Assembly: GCF_023343835.1 (NCBI RefSeq)
Contig: NC_064449.1
Coordinates: 558,001-622,000 of the forward strand
Origin: Lagopus muta
Lineage: Eukaryota > Chordata > Aves > Galliformes > Phasianidae
DNA length: 64,000 bases
Direction: 5' to 3'
The notes beneath the pieces are model-generated. The model saw nothing but the letters and a program-made list of their open reading frames with translations, was not told where the DNA came from and searched no databases. The position numbers and the translations under genes are program-made. Positions 22,861 to 36,776 of the stretch are shown here, piece after piece (the first letter of the stretch is position 1; each line of letters begins with the position of its first letter).

Positions 22861-25800
22861 TGAAGAAAGAAAAAAGATTCAAGGCTTCCAAATGGAGCCT
22901 TTGGGGAGCTGAGCCAAGCAGCAGTGTCACGAGCCATGGGGCTGCTTCCACCCTGGTGATCTGTGTTGGGGTATCATGGGCGTGGGTATGTGGGTGTATC
23001 ATGTTGCACTCTGCTGCGCTTTCATATCCAGCCCCCATATCTAGCATAAAAGAAAACAAACCCACAACGGAGCAGAGAAACCAAACCCTGTTTAAGGGAG
23101 GACGTGTGGCTGGTGCTCATTTTCCCACCCTTCTCCCCTGCAGTGTAATTTCATGCAGCTACTGAGGTGTTTCTAAAGCTTGCGGGCACGCTGCAAAAGA
23201 TTTGCTGTTACAAAGCCCATGGAGCTGCTCTCTGCTGCTAGCTAGGCTGGGTCTCACTGTGGCACTCCCTGCACCAGTGAGGCTGAAGCCCTATGGATGA
23301 GATAGACTCCTCAGTTCTCCTTGAATGAAAATTTGTGCTGCATAACATTCCATTACTTCTGCTTTACTCTGATAACATTAGGAAAGGCATGGGAATGTCG
23401 TGGTTTGCCAGACTTGGGTGTCTTTTCTTTACTCTCCCTCGCTTAGATGGGACGAAGGTGGGAGTGCTGCTGCTCCCCACCATACAGCAGGGCTGCATAG
23501 AGCAGAAAAAAGCCCAGGGTGGGCTCATCTCCTGCAGCTGCTCCCTATGCCCAGCACCTTCAGTCTGCTGACGCACAGAGCACATCAGTGGGTCATAGCT
23601 GAGGGTCCTCCCTCTAACTCTCTTAAGCCAGTACATCCCACACTCAATTAGTGTTATGGCCTGAAGGTCATTAAACACGTTACTTATGAGACTGATAATA
23701 ACACTGCACTTCTTGAGCAACTATATTTTCTTTATGCTTTTTTTTTTGGAAGGGAAGGCAAGGTTAACGATACTCACCTGCCCAACCTCCAAGGAAGCCA
23801 TCCTAAAGCAACCACACCACTTCAATTTCAGAAAACTCCAACAGAGCCAGCCAGAATTTGACTGTAGACCTGAGCAATGATCTCCCACAAGTAACAGGAA
23901 TATTTGATCCAAAACCTTTTCTGAAAAGCTGAATGGGAATCACCTCTCTTCTGGCTGCCTGTGGTGCCCAGCAGAACATCCTGATGCATCCCATCTGGAT
24001 GCCAGGGCCAGCACTAAAAAGCTCTTGCTCTAGGAAGACAATTGTTTATTATGCTCTGAAACTTCTTAATTACAACAATAGCAGACAAATCCCAAATCGT
24101 CAAACCAACAACCCCCTAATCTGAGATGTAATTTGTTCCCAGCTCAAACGGTTGCTCTGAGAAATGAGGCCAGGTGGGCTCGAGTGCCTCCCCCCAAGGA
24201 TCACGTCCAAGGGTTTATGGCAGAGATAGCTAGCAGGGAATTTTCACATGGGTCTAGGTTTCAACATGAAAAACTTTGCCCTGTACTGCTCCTAACCCCT
24301 TGAAAAGACAGGACTGCATTTCAAGTTTTGTTCACAAATCTGGCTGTAACCCATTACCCTGTTAAAAGGCCAAAGATTTAGTAGTATATAACTCTGTAGC
24401 TAGTCCCATTGGATTCCCTGGGATTAGTTTTGCAGCCAAATACTTGCATTAAGTGTGAATAAAGACATCAAACTACAGCCTTACGTGTCAATGATTCATT
24501 GTCAGAATTCCTAGAAGAGAAGGGACCCACACAACAGCCTCATAGCTGTGAAGTGACCTAATAACATGTTGTCACACAGATAGGAAAACTGCACCCACTG
24601 AGAGAAGAGGAAAAATATATTATCTAGTGGGGAAGTCACTGGAAGCAGAGCTGAGCTCACCCCAGAACAGTTGGTTTAAGCAGAACTATGACTCTCCTCC
24701 TTTACCCCTAGAACCACTAGCAAGCAAATAAATGTTGGATGGGTCTCAGAGCCAATGCTCCTATCACACCTGAGGTCAGGTATATCTGGTCACTCCACAA
24801 TGAACCCAAGAAGTTTTGGATGCTGTTTTATTGGGTGAAAACATTTGCTCACAGTCAAATGATAAGGAAGGCTTGATGCAATGGGCAAAAAGGACAAGGA
24901 AGAAAACAGTGGTAAAAAGACATTTTTTACATATTTTCTCCTGGTCATCTTCCAGGAAACTGATAAAACTGGTTTCAGATGTAGTTTTTATTCAAAATGC
25001 AACCACATATCTTTTGATTGAGTAGAACCAAGCCTGTAGCACAGGGATGGAGGGAAGGCAGCTTGCCCTGCTTAATGGCCCACAGCCGTGAGAAGGCATT
25101 GTAACTGCAGCAGGAAAAGAAAGCAGCACAATTCCCATTTCCCATCCCCACTGGTACCTATGAGGGAGCTGAAGCGTTTCCAAAGAACTGTCTGTGCTTG
25201 CAAGGGTCTGTGGTTTTACTAGAGATACCTGCTGAGAAACACTGTTAGCTTAGCCGGGAACAAATGTCATGAATGTAGGAGCATACACGTACAATTCAGT
25301 GTCATAAATGGGAAAAGTCATCCTCTGGGCTTCAGCCTGCAACATCAACAGGCCTGAAAACCAAACACTGAGCAAAGATAACTCATCCCACCTTAGCGAA
25401 AAGACCTTTTGCCTTTTCCTCCCAGTTCAGTCTCCCTTTTTTCCCCCCATTAAGGACTTTGCTTTATCCTCCCATGGAAATTTCATGCATTTTAAACAGC
25501 ACCATTGAAAAGAAACCCCTTGAAGTGGAGCATTAGGACAACAAAATGGAACATCAGCATTACCCCTGGGACACTGAGCAGGCCCAAAATGTCAGTAAGT
25601 GGGGAGGAAGCCATACTCCTCTAAGCTTTGAAAACATCTTTGTTTCAAATGCTTCTCTGAGGATTAAAACCCAAGAAAACCTCATTTGCTGCACTCAAAG
25701 GCAGCTTTCCTGAGGCACATTTTGGAGTTTTCAGCACCTCCCATTCTTGGGCACTGTGGCAGGGCACAAAGCAAGGCTTCCTGGCTGTCTGAATTTCTAG

Positions 25801-26543
25801 CGTGACAAAACTCACTTAGATCCCCATTTGGAAAAAAGCAGCCAAATTCTTAAAAGCTTTCTACAAAGTGAAAAGTCCCAAAGAGTTTTCATTGGTGAAA
25901 ACCATGGAGTGCTTTCCTGGGAAGAAAAGCATATCTTTTCTGTTCTGGTAAAATAAAAGTTCTGCCATGAATGGGAACAACTCAGCTGCTGAGAACTAAA
26001 CAGAGGAAAGAGAATCAGCTTCTTCTCTGTGCTTTAGGTCACCATGGCTCAAAGCATTGCCTTTCCTCCAATCAACCTGCAAAGCCAAAGACCCGGCTAA
26101 TCAGTCCCTTTGGTAGGAGGTAGGCAGGTCCCACCTGTCCCCATTAAGTAAAGGTCTGTTACACTTGGCATTTCAGCATCATTGCAGCACCAGAAAGTTT
26201 ATTTACTCCACAAGAGAAACCAAAGTGAAGTGAGATGATAGTGCTGAAGTTAAGATTCTAGACCACTGAAGCAAGAACCTTCTGATGGGAAGGGAGCAGG
26301 TTTACTGGGTACATGCTCAGATTTGTGCTGCATTTTGCCAAGCAAACACTGGCAAACCTTGGAGGATATCTCTGGAAGAAATCCAAACCTGTGGGCTGGC
26401 TCCCATTCCCGCAGGCTGGAATGGGGCAGGGCCACCTTTTGCCTCTTTTTTTTTTTTTTAACCAGCCTGCATAGAGACATTCTGTTAGTACCACAGTAGT
26501 GAAATCAGTGCCTTAGAAATGAGTCAACACAAAAAAAACAAAA

Positions 26544-26579
26544 CAACAACAACAACAACAACAACAACAAAAAAAAAAA
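26544..26579. repeat. (CAA)9 microsatellite with A-run
   Basis: Nine perfect CAA units (26544-26570) run into about nine further A bases. They are preceded by 'acaaaaaaaacaaaa', so the whole A/C tract spans about 26529-26579. It is probably derived from an A-rich tail, but no retroposon body is visible. Confidence 0.95.
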
Positions 26580-28379
26580 CCACAAGGAACCAGCAGCAAC
26601 ACCTCTTTCCTTGAATGCACAGGAGTGAGAAGCAAATGCCAGCAGGCCAAGCTAAGGGTAAGAAACCCTGCTGAGGTGGACAGTTCCTCAAAGGAAAGTT
26701 TCTACTGAGCCTTCAGGCTAGGTGACAGCTTGGTACAGACCACAAGTCAGAAATAGCAAAGCTGTAAATTTTACATGTAACAAGGAAAACAAGTGTAGTT
26801 GATACCACATGTGAGCAAAGCAGCTGAACTAATGATGTCTCAGCCTACTTACAATGTGAAGTTTCCAGATCATGTGGGTTGGGTTTCCTGCCCTTCATGT
26901 TGCAGCTAAACTACTTTTACAAATGTAACAAGCCAGAATCATCTCTTACGCTCATCAGAGGATACACAGTAAATTCAGCTTTTGGCTACACCTGTTAGTT
27001 CAGGCTGCAGAGAGTAGTTCAGCTATCAGGGAAAGCCCTGATGCAGCAGAAGGCAAGTAGGAACTGACTGCAGATGGTCACTCTCTCCTCTCCAAGACTA
27101 CAGTGCTCAACACCCCCAGAGTCTGAGTTCTGGGAAAGTTTCTTGCAGAGTTTGCAGAGATCCATCTCTTGCCCCAGCCATGCACATGCACACACTGGGC
27201 TCTTGACTTCACTTCAGCCCTGCAACCAAATAGACAAACACCAAGTTAACATGCTACACTGGGACATCTCTGATCCTTGCTCAGAGGCTGCAAGAACAGC
27301 TTTCTGCCTGTGGTACATCAAATATAAGAACTCACATGCCTGCCTCCCAGGCCAGCCAGCCCACTTCATCCAGAACAGCAGAAACGTGGATCCCGCTCCA
27401 AACTGGCAAACAGTGGCTCAGAGATGAAGCCCCAGGTATCATTGCAAGGCCTTTCTACCAGGCCCAGAGATACAAAGACAGAGAAATACATGGAAGAAAC
27501 AGATCCAGATCACCAGTGTTTTATTTGAGAAAAAGGGAAGAGAGGAACTCCTGCTTAAGCACTTGAAGGATGCCCCAAGGTGCTGAAGCCCTGGGGTTCG
27601 AGTCCCATCACCACATTCTTCTAGATGTCCGTCTGCAGCAATCCCTCTTCTCTTTTTCTTTTCCCAGACTGCTCAGTCATCTCAGAAATGGAATGAACCA
27701 TTCATGTTCAAACTCTGACTGGAGTTTAAAGTGAACTCACTATGTAATGGATCTCCTTTTTCTCCTGTTTGGCTGCTCTGTGCTGCTGTTGAGCAGCTGC
27801 TGCGCTCCATCTGCAGGGCAGCATTTTGGGGTGGGCAAAGAGTCCTTCTGGTGCCTGTGCTTTGGCAAAGCACTCAAATGCATTCCCAGTTTTAGGCAGG
27901 TGCTAAAATTCCACCCAAAATCTTTTGAATCAAGGCCACAGAGGGTCCTGCACATATATCCAATGCAGTGGCTAAGTACTTAAAAGGTAATGGTTAAATG
28001 AAATTGTGGAATTTTTCTTTTCTTTTCTTTTTATTTTTCTTTCTTTTGGTTTTTCTATACTCGGTGCCAAATGATTGCTGGGATCCTTAGTGAAAAAATA
28101 ACAAAAAACCACAACAGGATGTGTTCCAAATCAGCCACATAGCACAGCAAATAAATTCAAACACACAAGACTACTCCCTTCAACACTATAAATAATAAAA
28201 ACAATATACCTAGGCTACAGAAACAAAACCAAGTAAGAAACAAACATGTCTCAAGCCACGGGTTGATCCATATATCTGAATATCCATCACCCCTCAGTTT
28301 CTCTGTCTATTTTGGCATGTGGCATTAACCAGATTTTTAGAGACGACCTTTAATTTGTTCACTCTAAAGCAAGCCTGTC

Positions 28380-28780
28380 TTGCCAGAGACTTAACAGATG
28401 ATATACTCTGGCTCCAAGGAGTCAGCGCTCCAGAGCCTTTGAGCTCCAGATCCGGGACAAAACAGGGCTAAACGCAGCACGTAATACTTCCACTGCTCCC
28501 CTTCGGTCTCTCAGACCTATGGAGTTATTTACTACCTGGTCTGACTGCTGGGAAGGCTGGGGAGGGACTGGAGTCTCCTGCGAGAACCCTCTGGGTCTGT
28601 GGTATGCCCCGGGCTATCTTCTGGATTAAGGAGTTTCCATTGTGTTTTCTGGGGGAGATGGTGGGGGACATTAATAGGAAAAACATTTTCACAAAGCTCA
28701 GCCGCCTCCCATGACTCACTGCGTGGCCCTGACCAGTCCTGTGTCCCCCATCAAGGCGCCAATAAGCACTCAGCAATGTG
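28380..28780. promoter_or_regulatory. Candidate regulatory stretch with AP-1/MARE-like and OTX-like words
   Basis: The stretch has above-average GC and contains 'ctggattaagg' (OTX/CRX-like core GGATTA), 'ccattgtgtttt' (SOX-like), 'acattaatagg' and 'ccatgactcactgc' (AP-1/Maf-like TGACTCA). It is free of recognisable repeats and has no credible coding frame. These words are short and common, so the call rests only on grouping. Confidence 0.18.
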
Positions 28781-30004
28781 CTCTGCTGCAGTGCTTGGAG
28801 ATGCCGGGCTTCCCAGAGCCCACCCCTCCTCCTGACCCCTGGCATGATGGAGGCTTTGTTCTGCTCATTAGGTAGGAGAGGAACTCTTCGATCCGTACAC
28901 GGAGATGGAGAGCAAGAACACAACGTCCACCCCAAAGCCCCAGCCCTGGGAGGCATCTGTCCTGGCCCAGGATCAAAGGCTCCGTTCCATTTTTATCCAC
29001 TGCCCTGCCCCACCTTACAACTGCAGTGCATCCAAGCATGTTTTCCCATCATTTCATTGTGTGCCAAAGGATAAACAAAGCCACCCCCTCAGTCAGAGGG
29101 AAGGATGCATTCTTGAGAACTGCAAACCGTCCTCCGCAGATAAGTGCCTTTCCCACTGTGGACTGCGACAGCTACTGTAAACCTTGACTGAGCCAGTTTT
29201 CCTGAGCTTACATGACACTACGGCGTGCTGAAGAAGATGGATGGCTTTATTTTTGTTAAGAACAAATCTACAGATGTTGGGTTTAACCAATAGAAGGAAA
29301 AAAAAAAAGCTCTGTGAGTGATCGAGAGGCAGTGGGAGGGGAAGAAAGAGCAGTCCAGAGATACATACAGACAAGTAATATATACAAAGTGCTTAAAAAT
29401 AATGCCAGTGGGAGCTGACATCATTCGTTTACTAACGGTCTGCTTGTGCGTGGCTTTGTATAACTGAGGGAAGGGCAGCAGGACACATGGGGCCTCGCCC
29501 CACAGTGCTGGTCCATGGATCCTGCAGAGGGACAGGTCACGTACAGCTGTACCTGTTCTCCCTGTAGAAGGCCCAGGAATCCTCCTGTTAGGGGCAGGGA
29601 TGGATATCGACAAATGGGGGATGTGAAGGTTGCTCCATCTTGCGTGGGGAACACAGCCAGCCCTAGTGCTTCGTTGTCTCTAAGAGGTTCTTCATCCTAT
29701 CACCGCCACCCACAGCAATGTTGAGCAAAACCAGAAAAATATTCGTTAGAAGTTGTCATGTTCCAAAATTGTGTCCTAATTACAATGTCTCCAAAAGCAC
29801 AAAATGGCAAAATAATGTATCCCGTAAGTGTAGTTTTTATTTTTAGGCTTCATCTGAGCAGCTGTTTTCAGATCCATGATGGAAAGAGAGGGCACACATC
29901 CTGGCTGAGGGAGAAGTGAAGAGCATTGATGGTCCATATCCATTTACTGGACCTGACTCAGGGCCAAGGTCCTGCACTTCTCATTTTGGAATATGCACGC
30001 CTTC

Positions 30005-30125
30005 ATTTGTTCTCTCTGTACCTCAGTTTCCCCAGCTGGAAATGGAGATGAGTGTGCAGCCCTACGCTAGAGTCATGTTGCAGATGCATTAATGAAGTAA
30101 CGCCTGTAAAATGCTTTCCAGGTTC
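30005..30125 (+). repeat. Ancient MIR-type SINE fragment
   Basis: The block 'ctctgtacctcagtttccccagctggaaatggagat' is nearly the MIR core 'ctctgtgcctcagtttccccatctgtaaaatggggat', present here from about 30012. A diverged spacer follows, and then 'gcattaatgaagtaacgcctgtaaaatgcttt' (about 30086-30117), equivalent to MIR 'gattaaatgagataatgcatgtaaagcgctt'. The order and spacing fit a plus-strand MIR. Consensus words are from memory. The left end is unclear; similarity might begin near 29950. Confidence 0.75.
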
Positions 30126-32834
30126 TACTTTGAACCACTTTGGGGAGAGGCAGAAAGCCAGTGACATCATTTTAAATGAAGTCCAGTGCCATAATGTCTT
30201 CGATCTGTTTGCAAAACATAAATCTCACACACATCATAGCTTTGATTGCTGACGGGTGAGCATCAGGCAAGGAGGTTCTTGCCACAAAGCATCATTCCTT
30301 TTGTATCTCAGTGGGAATGGAAGATGTCTACACAGCACCATCACTCTCAACTAGTCTGCTGCCTTCCCACCTTACCAGTTCCTCACATGTTACATTCACC
30401 AGTATCCCACCTGACAAAACTCCCCCTGGAAGCGAGCAGGCTGTGATTCCATCTCATGGCCTTCTTCAGCCATTGGGCTGGCCAGCAGCCAGGTGTGTTT
30501 GTGTGCATCAGCCCCAGGTACCTGGCTGTCAGGAAACGGGGTGAGACCATCCACTTACTGTACATAAGCCATCAAGTGGTAACAACTCTCAGTCACTGGT
30601 ATTGACTTGAGCTGCAGTTGAAAAGGCACTGGTGAGATGAAAGGCTCTGTATCCCATTACTAATCCCCTGAGCTATCCAGTCCCCCAAATTTGGTGGAAG
30701 TTTTAAGTTTCACCATGAAATGTTCATAAAATGAAATGCACATTTTTTTGCCAGCTCTGCTTATTCCTATCCAAGCATTTCCTCACACACTCTCCCTAGG
30801 AGCATTAGCAGCAAAGTCTCTGCTGCTGCTGGATGCCGTTCCTTCTCTCTGGCCTCTCTGGGTACCAGGGATTCCTGCAGCCCAGGATGACCCCCTTACC
30901 TATCTCAGAAGGCTTTCAGGAAGTCACAGTCTTTCTACAAGCACAGCAGGTTGCAGACAGATTCAGATCCATCGCCTGCAGAAGCACAGGGTTGGGCTCT
31001 TGTTGCCCTCAGCATCTTCTCTCACAGAATATCACTGTGCCTGTGATGGTGGTTGCCTCTGCCACGCAAGCAGCCTGTCCCGACTGCATGCATCGGGTGT
31101 TTGTGAATTTTGCTGAGATTTTGGAGGCCTGTGCCGTGCAGCTGGACCCCAGAAGAAGGCTGGGAACAATGTAGGAACATGCAGAAATATTCATGTCCCA
31201 CTGGAAGGCCTTTTTTATCCTTTCCCCAGATCTGAGCCACCCCCAAAGAGGAAGGCAAACACAATGCTTATTAGCAGCAGGGAAATCTCTCACACATTTT
31301 CTCCAGCTACAGACCAGGGGGCAAAGCCCATTTATATCACTCACATGCTGCAGAGCATCTTCACACCCGTGCAAAGGCTGCTTCTAAATAAGAAACAGCC
31401 TCACTAAATACGGACATTGCAGAAACCAAGCTAGTTTGGGATATTGTTGCTCAAGAGAACAACCTCTTCTCAGGGAGATAATGAAGAGCAAAACAGTCAC
31501 AGGAAGGGGAGCAGCTGTACCAGAACCAGATTAGTACTGCTCTATTCGCTGGGAGACTTTTGGCAGCATGATGTCCTCCCTTGAGGAAGGGTGAGAGGCC
31601 TGCTGACAGTTGTTCAGCAATGTGCTGTGGTCACTTGGGAGAATTCTGCACATGTCCCAGCAATGTGTCATTGCCCACAGGCACATCTTGGTCCTTCAGC
31701 TCTCTCCCCTGCGGACCTGTAGCTGCTGAACTGCAGAGCCAGACCAGAACGGGGCTTTCTAGGAAGGAACCCCTTGACAGTGCTCACCAGCAAAATAACC
31801 AGCTAAAATAACTCCTTTCTTTTCCTCCACCTCTCTCTCTTTAGACTTGTGTATTGTGTCCAGAGACACTGGCCTCATGGTTAAGAACACTTAGAAATTA
31901 CAGTGTTTTGGGTTGCCTGCATGAAGTGGGCAGAGTTGATGACAGTGCTTAACAGAAGCTGCAAGGCTGATCACCAGCACACTCACGCAGCCTGATGCAT
32001 CTCTGGGAAAAGCTCCCTGCCCACCCTCCTGCAACTTCACATGTCTTTCTTTGCCCTGTCTGGAGCCAGACCTGGCAATGAGGAAGCTGCAGAACCGACC
32101 AGGTCAGTGACTTGACCCCAGAGGAACTCGTCTCTTCCACACTGAGGTGTGATTTTCTTCTGGATCAGCTGATTGATGCAGCTTGTCCTGTGGCACCAGG
32201 GGCAGAACAAAGGATGCAGTGGGATCAAGGGTAAGGTAGCTGCCTATGGGCACTCAGGGTTGAATGCAATGGGAGACAAAATCCTTGGTGTGTCATCTCA
32301 CAAAAAGCCAAAACTGTCTGAAATCTGTCTTTTTATGCCTTGCTCTTCTCATTAACCCCCTTCCTCCATTGGCATGAGCATGCAACAGGCTAAGCATCCA
32401 CCCAAGGATCCACCACCACCAGAAAGGCTGTTTCTCTTTAAAATCAACAACCTTGGGGTAAAGTCCCAATTCTGTAATGTTTTAGACAGATATTTATTAC
32501 AACAACTTTTTGACCTAACTCACTACCAGAGCAGCCAAGAGTGTTCTCTGCTTTCAGAGCAAAGATGCTTAGAGCAGCACTGTTCAACTGGAGACTCATG
32601 GCTATTTCCAAACTTGGAGAGTCTTGTGGCTCCTCGCAGAAAAGCTGAGGCTCAATGACACTGCCCACAGCAGTAAGCCCAGCGTATCCCATCATACTCC
32701 CCCTTCTTCCTCCATCCCAAATCACTCCCAAATCCTGATCACCCCTCAACTGTGCCAATCCAACTGCTCATGGAGCCACATGGTGAATCAGCCGAGGGAG
32801 CTGATCCTGAAAAAATTCCAAACACTAACTTTGC

Positions 32835-32888
32835 AAAAAAAAAAAAAAAAAAAAAAAAAAAGAAAGAGAAAAAGAGAGAAAGAGAGTG
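32835..32888. repeat. A27 run with purine (GA-rich) tail
   Basis: Twenty-seven A bases (32835-32861) continue into an imperfect GAAA/GAGA tract to about 32888, giving a 54-base purine-only strand. It may be an old poly(A) tail diversified by slippage. The open frames across it (poly-K on plus, poly-F on minus) are artefacts. Confidence 0.93.
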
Positions 32889-35800
32889 TTCAGTAAGAAG
32901 GGGCCTTAACAAGAACTGTAAAAATCCATGGAGGCAAACTGGATTTTTAAAGGGTAACTCAGTATTGCGACTACTGCCCTCACATCTGTTTACTGTTATC
33001 CCAGCACAAGCGAGGTTCCGGATACCGGCACTACAGGGGCTGAGGCATAATAATGCATGGCACTTGGCTTTTCTACTCCTATTAGAGCTGATTACAACTG
33101 TCTGAATTTCAGTGCTGTGGATCATTCTGGGGGCAGGGGGGAGAATATAAGAAGGAGGCTTTCAGACTGTTAAAAGACTTGGAAAAAGTTTTCACAAACA
33201 GCTTTCAAATGTCTCCTTCAAATACCTTGCAGCTCTCTTTTCTCCCCCTGATTATCCAAGGGGGTTATCTTTAGGGAGTAATGCTGTGCACATAAAACCC
33301 TGCACCACTCCATGCTGATCTGTACAGGTAAAGGGAACATTCAGCAGTTGGAGAGGAAGCAAAAGGAGAGGAATGGAGTCGCAGACAAATCACCAAAACG
33401 CAGCTTTTTAAAAGTACATTTTTCTTTGCATGAAAGAACTTGATATAAACATAAACCTCTGCCCCCCCAACTCCTCCTCTCCATTTCCCTGACACAGTCA
33501 TTACTTTTCCACAATAAAAATGCCAGATTTATGCAGTAATATGGCAAACAACAGCAGAAATTTAGGTTTCAGAGGATAAACTCTTCTAGTACTGAAGATC
33601 CAGTCTTGCTCAGGTGATGCTCCATAACTACTGGCCTGTCCCAGGCATCCCTCATCATAGTAGGCAAATCTCCCTGCTGCTCGGAGCTGGCAGCAGGAAT
33701 CTGGTTGTGGAAAGACAAGAGTGGAGAAGTAGAAGTAGTGAATTTCTGTGTTGTGGGACACTTAATTAACCCAGTTTGATCTCCAAGTTTTTGTGGTTGT
33801 GCTGAACAAGATCATGTTTGCGTTTCCCAAATGACAAGGAAGGGAAAACTGATTTGTTCTTTTTTTTTTCTGAGCTCAAAGGGTTTACCACAGAAACCTA
33901 CAGCTACAATGCAAACATCACGCAACCAGAGCAAAGGAACAAGCCCCCAAACACCACCACACATCTCCCACAACAAACAGTGGTTGACAGGAAGCTGCAG
34001 CAACGGGAGGGAGAGAGCCGTGGTGGTCTGCACAGTTACACGATAACCAAGAAATCAGAACTTGGGAACGTGATGACCACAACAAACAAGCAGCCAAGGA
34101 CTCAACAAGCACAAGAACAAACCCACCGTCACACATCACAGGCAGAGATGATGGCTACCGCCTGCAAGCAGCCCCATCACTTATAAGCTATTGAGCCACA
34201 GTCAGCCAAACCCACAGCACATCCCAGCACAGACTGTTCCCAGTAACTGATCCCAGTTGATTAGTTGAGAAACCATCCAATCCCATGACAAAATTAAAAC
34301 GAGTCTCTAAGACATTCAAAATCATTAGCCTATAGAAGTGGAAAAACACATGGGATATGACAACAAAACACTTTATGTGATCGTCTGCATCTCACCAGGG
34401 TACTTGGCCATGAACGACAGCAGCTAGTCTGGCAGCAGCTAGGAAATTAGGGACACATCAGTCTAAATGGAGATATGCTCCTTGATGTCAGCCTATGTGC
34501 TTTTGGAGGAGAAATGAGTGACACAGTCAGCTGGGGAAACTCCTTAAGAAGGCAAAGACACAACTGTCAGAAGAATGACTAGATACACAGAGGAATTCTG
34601 GTTGTGCAAAAGACTAAATTTGCATTCTTCTATTTTCTTTTTCTTTTTTGGTTAGGACTTGGACTTTTATCAGAACTGATGTCTGTAGTCTAGTAATTTC
34701 TGATCCTACACAAAATAAATGCAAAATCTTTTCTCTGGCAATCAAAACAACCAGAAAGGTAAAAATGGTCCTGTGTTAACCTTTTCTTGGTGGTCTCAAA
34801 CACAAGTCCCTGTTACAGGGAGAAAAAACAGTTTATCCTGTGTCAAGTTTGGGCAGTGAGGTTTGACTGCCCCATTCCCTTGGGGCTGCAGCCCTTCAGG
34901 TCACACCTGGCAGGAGAAACACCAGCCCCTTGCAGAAGGTGTGTTGGGCAAGTCTTTGGCTCACTTGCTCTATGGACAGAGGTTAGCAGAACTATAATGC
35001 AAGCTTATCAAGGCAGATGATATAAAGTGGGCAGTGGCTTGCCATCTTCTTGGTGCTACTTGATCTGGCAATGATGTAGCTCAGCCAAGAACTCAGGGTG
35101 CTAAAAGTCCAGAACTACAAACAAGAGGGCAAATTCCTTCTCCTAAATGAGATTTTCAGGTGGTTTGAGGCTAAATTAGCTGATGATGTTTGTACATTTT
35201 GTAATCTAAGTCATTTGAGGGGGGGAAATTGAGGTAGGTACGTCAGGATATAGACACATCTCTGCATCTCTTATAGGCTGGACTTGTCAGTCAAGTTGAA
35301 CCACATGCCCCAACAGCTTGGAAAGAGATCCCTGTAATGAGGGGCAAGCCTGTAAAGCAAGCAAAATCAGAGGTTTGAGACCAAGCTTCAGGTTAAGGTC
35401 CATGCTTGTTCCATCTCAAAATTCCACCAGGAAATCCAGAATTATGAACTCTCAGAAACAAATCCCTCTGATGCTTCCCCCTTTTGAGGAAACAGTGCCA
35501 GAGCAGAATAATCCACTTGATTTGCCTTGACATCTACAGAAGGCTGCAGCCTACAGCATCCTAAATAGACCCCATTCCCTGCATGCATACAAGGGGAGTC
35601 CAGATTGACCAGCTTAGGCACAGAATCCTCAGCGCAGACATTTGTGCACCCTCAGATGATGTGCCCCCAGCACAGCACGTGAGAAACTTGAAGATTTTGC
35701 AGATAATTACTACTGCCCCTATTTAATGACATTTTGCCTGACTTCAGTATTTACAGTAATTCCCAGCACAACACTATCCGGAACATGGCAGGATCGGGTC

Positions 35801-35899
35801 CAGTGCCCTTTTTCAGCTGATTAAAGCCAGACACAGATGACAAGATCCTAGCATGCACAGCTATGTAACACCTACTTGGGGTGCAATCTATTCCCTATC

Positions 35900-35918
35900 T
35901 TTTTTTTTTTTTTTTTTT
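35900..35918. repeat. Poly(T), 19 bases
   Basis: An uninterrupted T run with no recognisable retroposon body on either side. Confidence 0.9.
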
Positions 35919-36083
35919 AAGGTTAAATAATGATGCAGAGCAGAACGAGGGAAAAATCTCTCTTCCAGCATCTCTATCTGAGCTTTTGGAATGTGCTATT
36001 TTTAGTTGTCCTCCTGCCACTTGCAGCTTCATAATATAAATGATTGCTCTGGGCATCTTGAAGTAAAACAAATTAATTTAGTT

Positions 36084-36101
36084 AAAAAAAAAAAAAAAAA
36101 A
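36084..36101. repeat. Poly(A), 18 bases
   Basis: An uninterrupted A run only about 165 bases after the T19 tract; the sequence between has no known element ends. Confidence 0.9.
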
Positions 36102-36752
36102 GTGATTTCCAGTGACTTAGTAACAGCACTTGACAGTCAAATAACTCAGGGCTTGGAGTCCCTGAGTGCCCATTGACACAGAAGTCAGAGCTGGCTTCCA
36201 GCACATGAGAACTCTGAAAGGCACAGAATGCCATGAAAACATGTTTTTCAAACAAAATAAATGACATCCTGTAATGCAAAAAGCAGTTTCAAAACTTGCA
36301 CACATCTGCCCCGTTCCTCCTCTCGCTCTCACACTCTGTCTCCCTTCCACAGAATCTATTTATTTCTCCCACTGGTCTCAGGATGTTTTGTTTCTTGTTT
36401 ATCTACAAGCATGTCCACTTATAGCTCTGGGAGACTGTGTGATTAGACCTGTGTGAGTTTCTTTTAGGACTGTTTGTGTGGAAAAGAGAAGATTTCCAGG
36501 ACTATAATATATCACAAACTCCTCTTGATACGGCTAGTTTGATATTTTTATTTACTTCCAATGCTAAAGCCAACAATTTAAAGTTTCAACACTTTCAGTA
36601 ACCATTTCAATTTGAAAAGACTATTCCATATATTTTCTTTTTCATTGCATTAGGTAGTATTGCAACGTGAACACAATTGCCACTGTGTAAGACAAACACA
36701 AAATCACTCTCTTTGGACTTCTAAAGTTCTCATTATACATTAATCACTACTG

Positions 36753-36776
36753 TTTTTTTTTTTTTTTTTTTTTTTT
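36753..36776. repeat. Poly(T), 24 bases
   Basis: An uninterrupted T run in AT-rich flanking sequence; no retroposon body is recognised. Confidence 0.9.

Larger units (their letters stand above)
19111..29999. other. Unique non-coding sequence with several local features
   Basis: No gene can be supported. The stretch holds a splice-acceptor-like T tract with a short open frame (19691-19858), A runs (20061-20074; 21264-21280), a CpG-enriched and locally duplicated stretch (22076-22560), an enhancer-like stretch (22630-22860), a T run (26446-26459), (CAA)9 (26544-26579), a pyrimidine tract (28015-28045) and a motif-rich stretch (28380-28780). A frame at 20263-20805 is open for about 180 codons from an ATG but resembles nothing known. 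Confidence 0.65.

Noticed and set aside
32570-32640. Possible hAT-type DNA transposon end ('agcactgttcaactgg', 'agagtcttgtggctcctc')
   Set aside because: Resemblance to Charlie-type terminal sequence is short and imperfect, and no second terminal repeat or 8-base target duplication was found.
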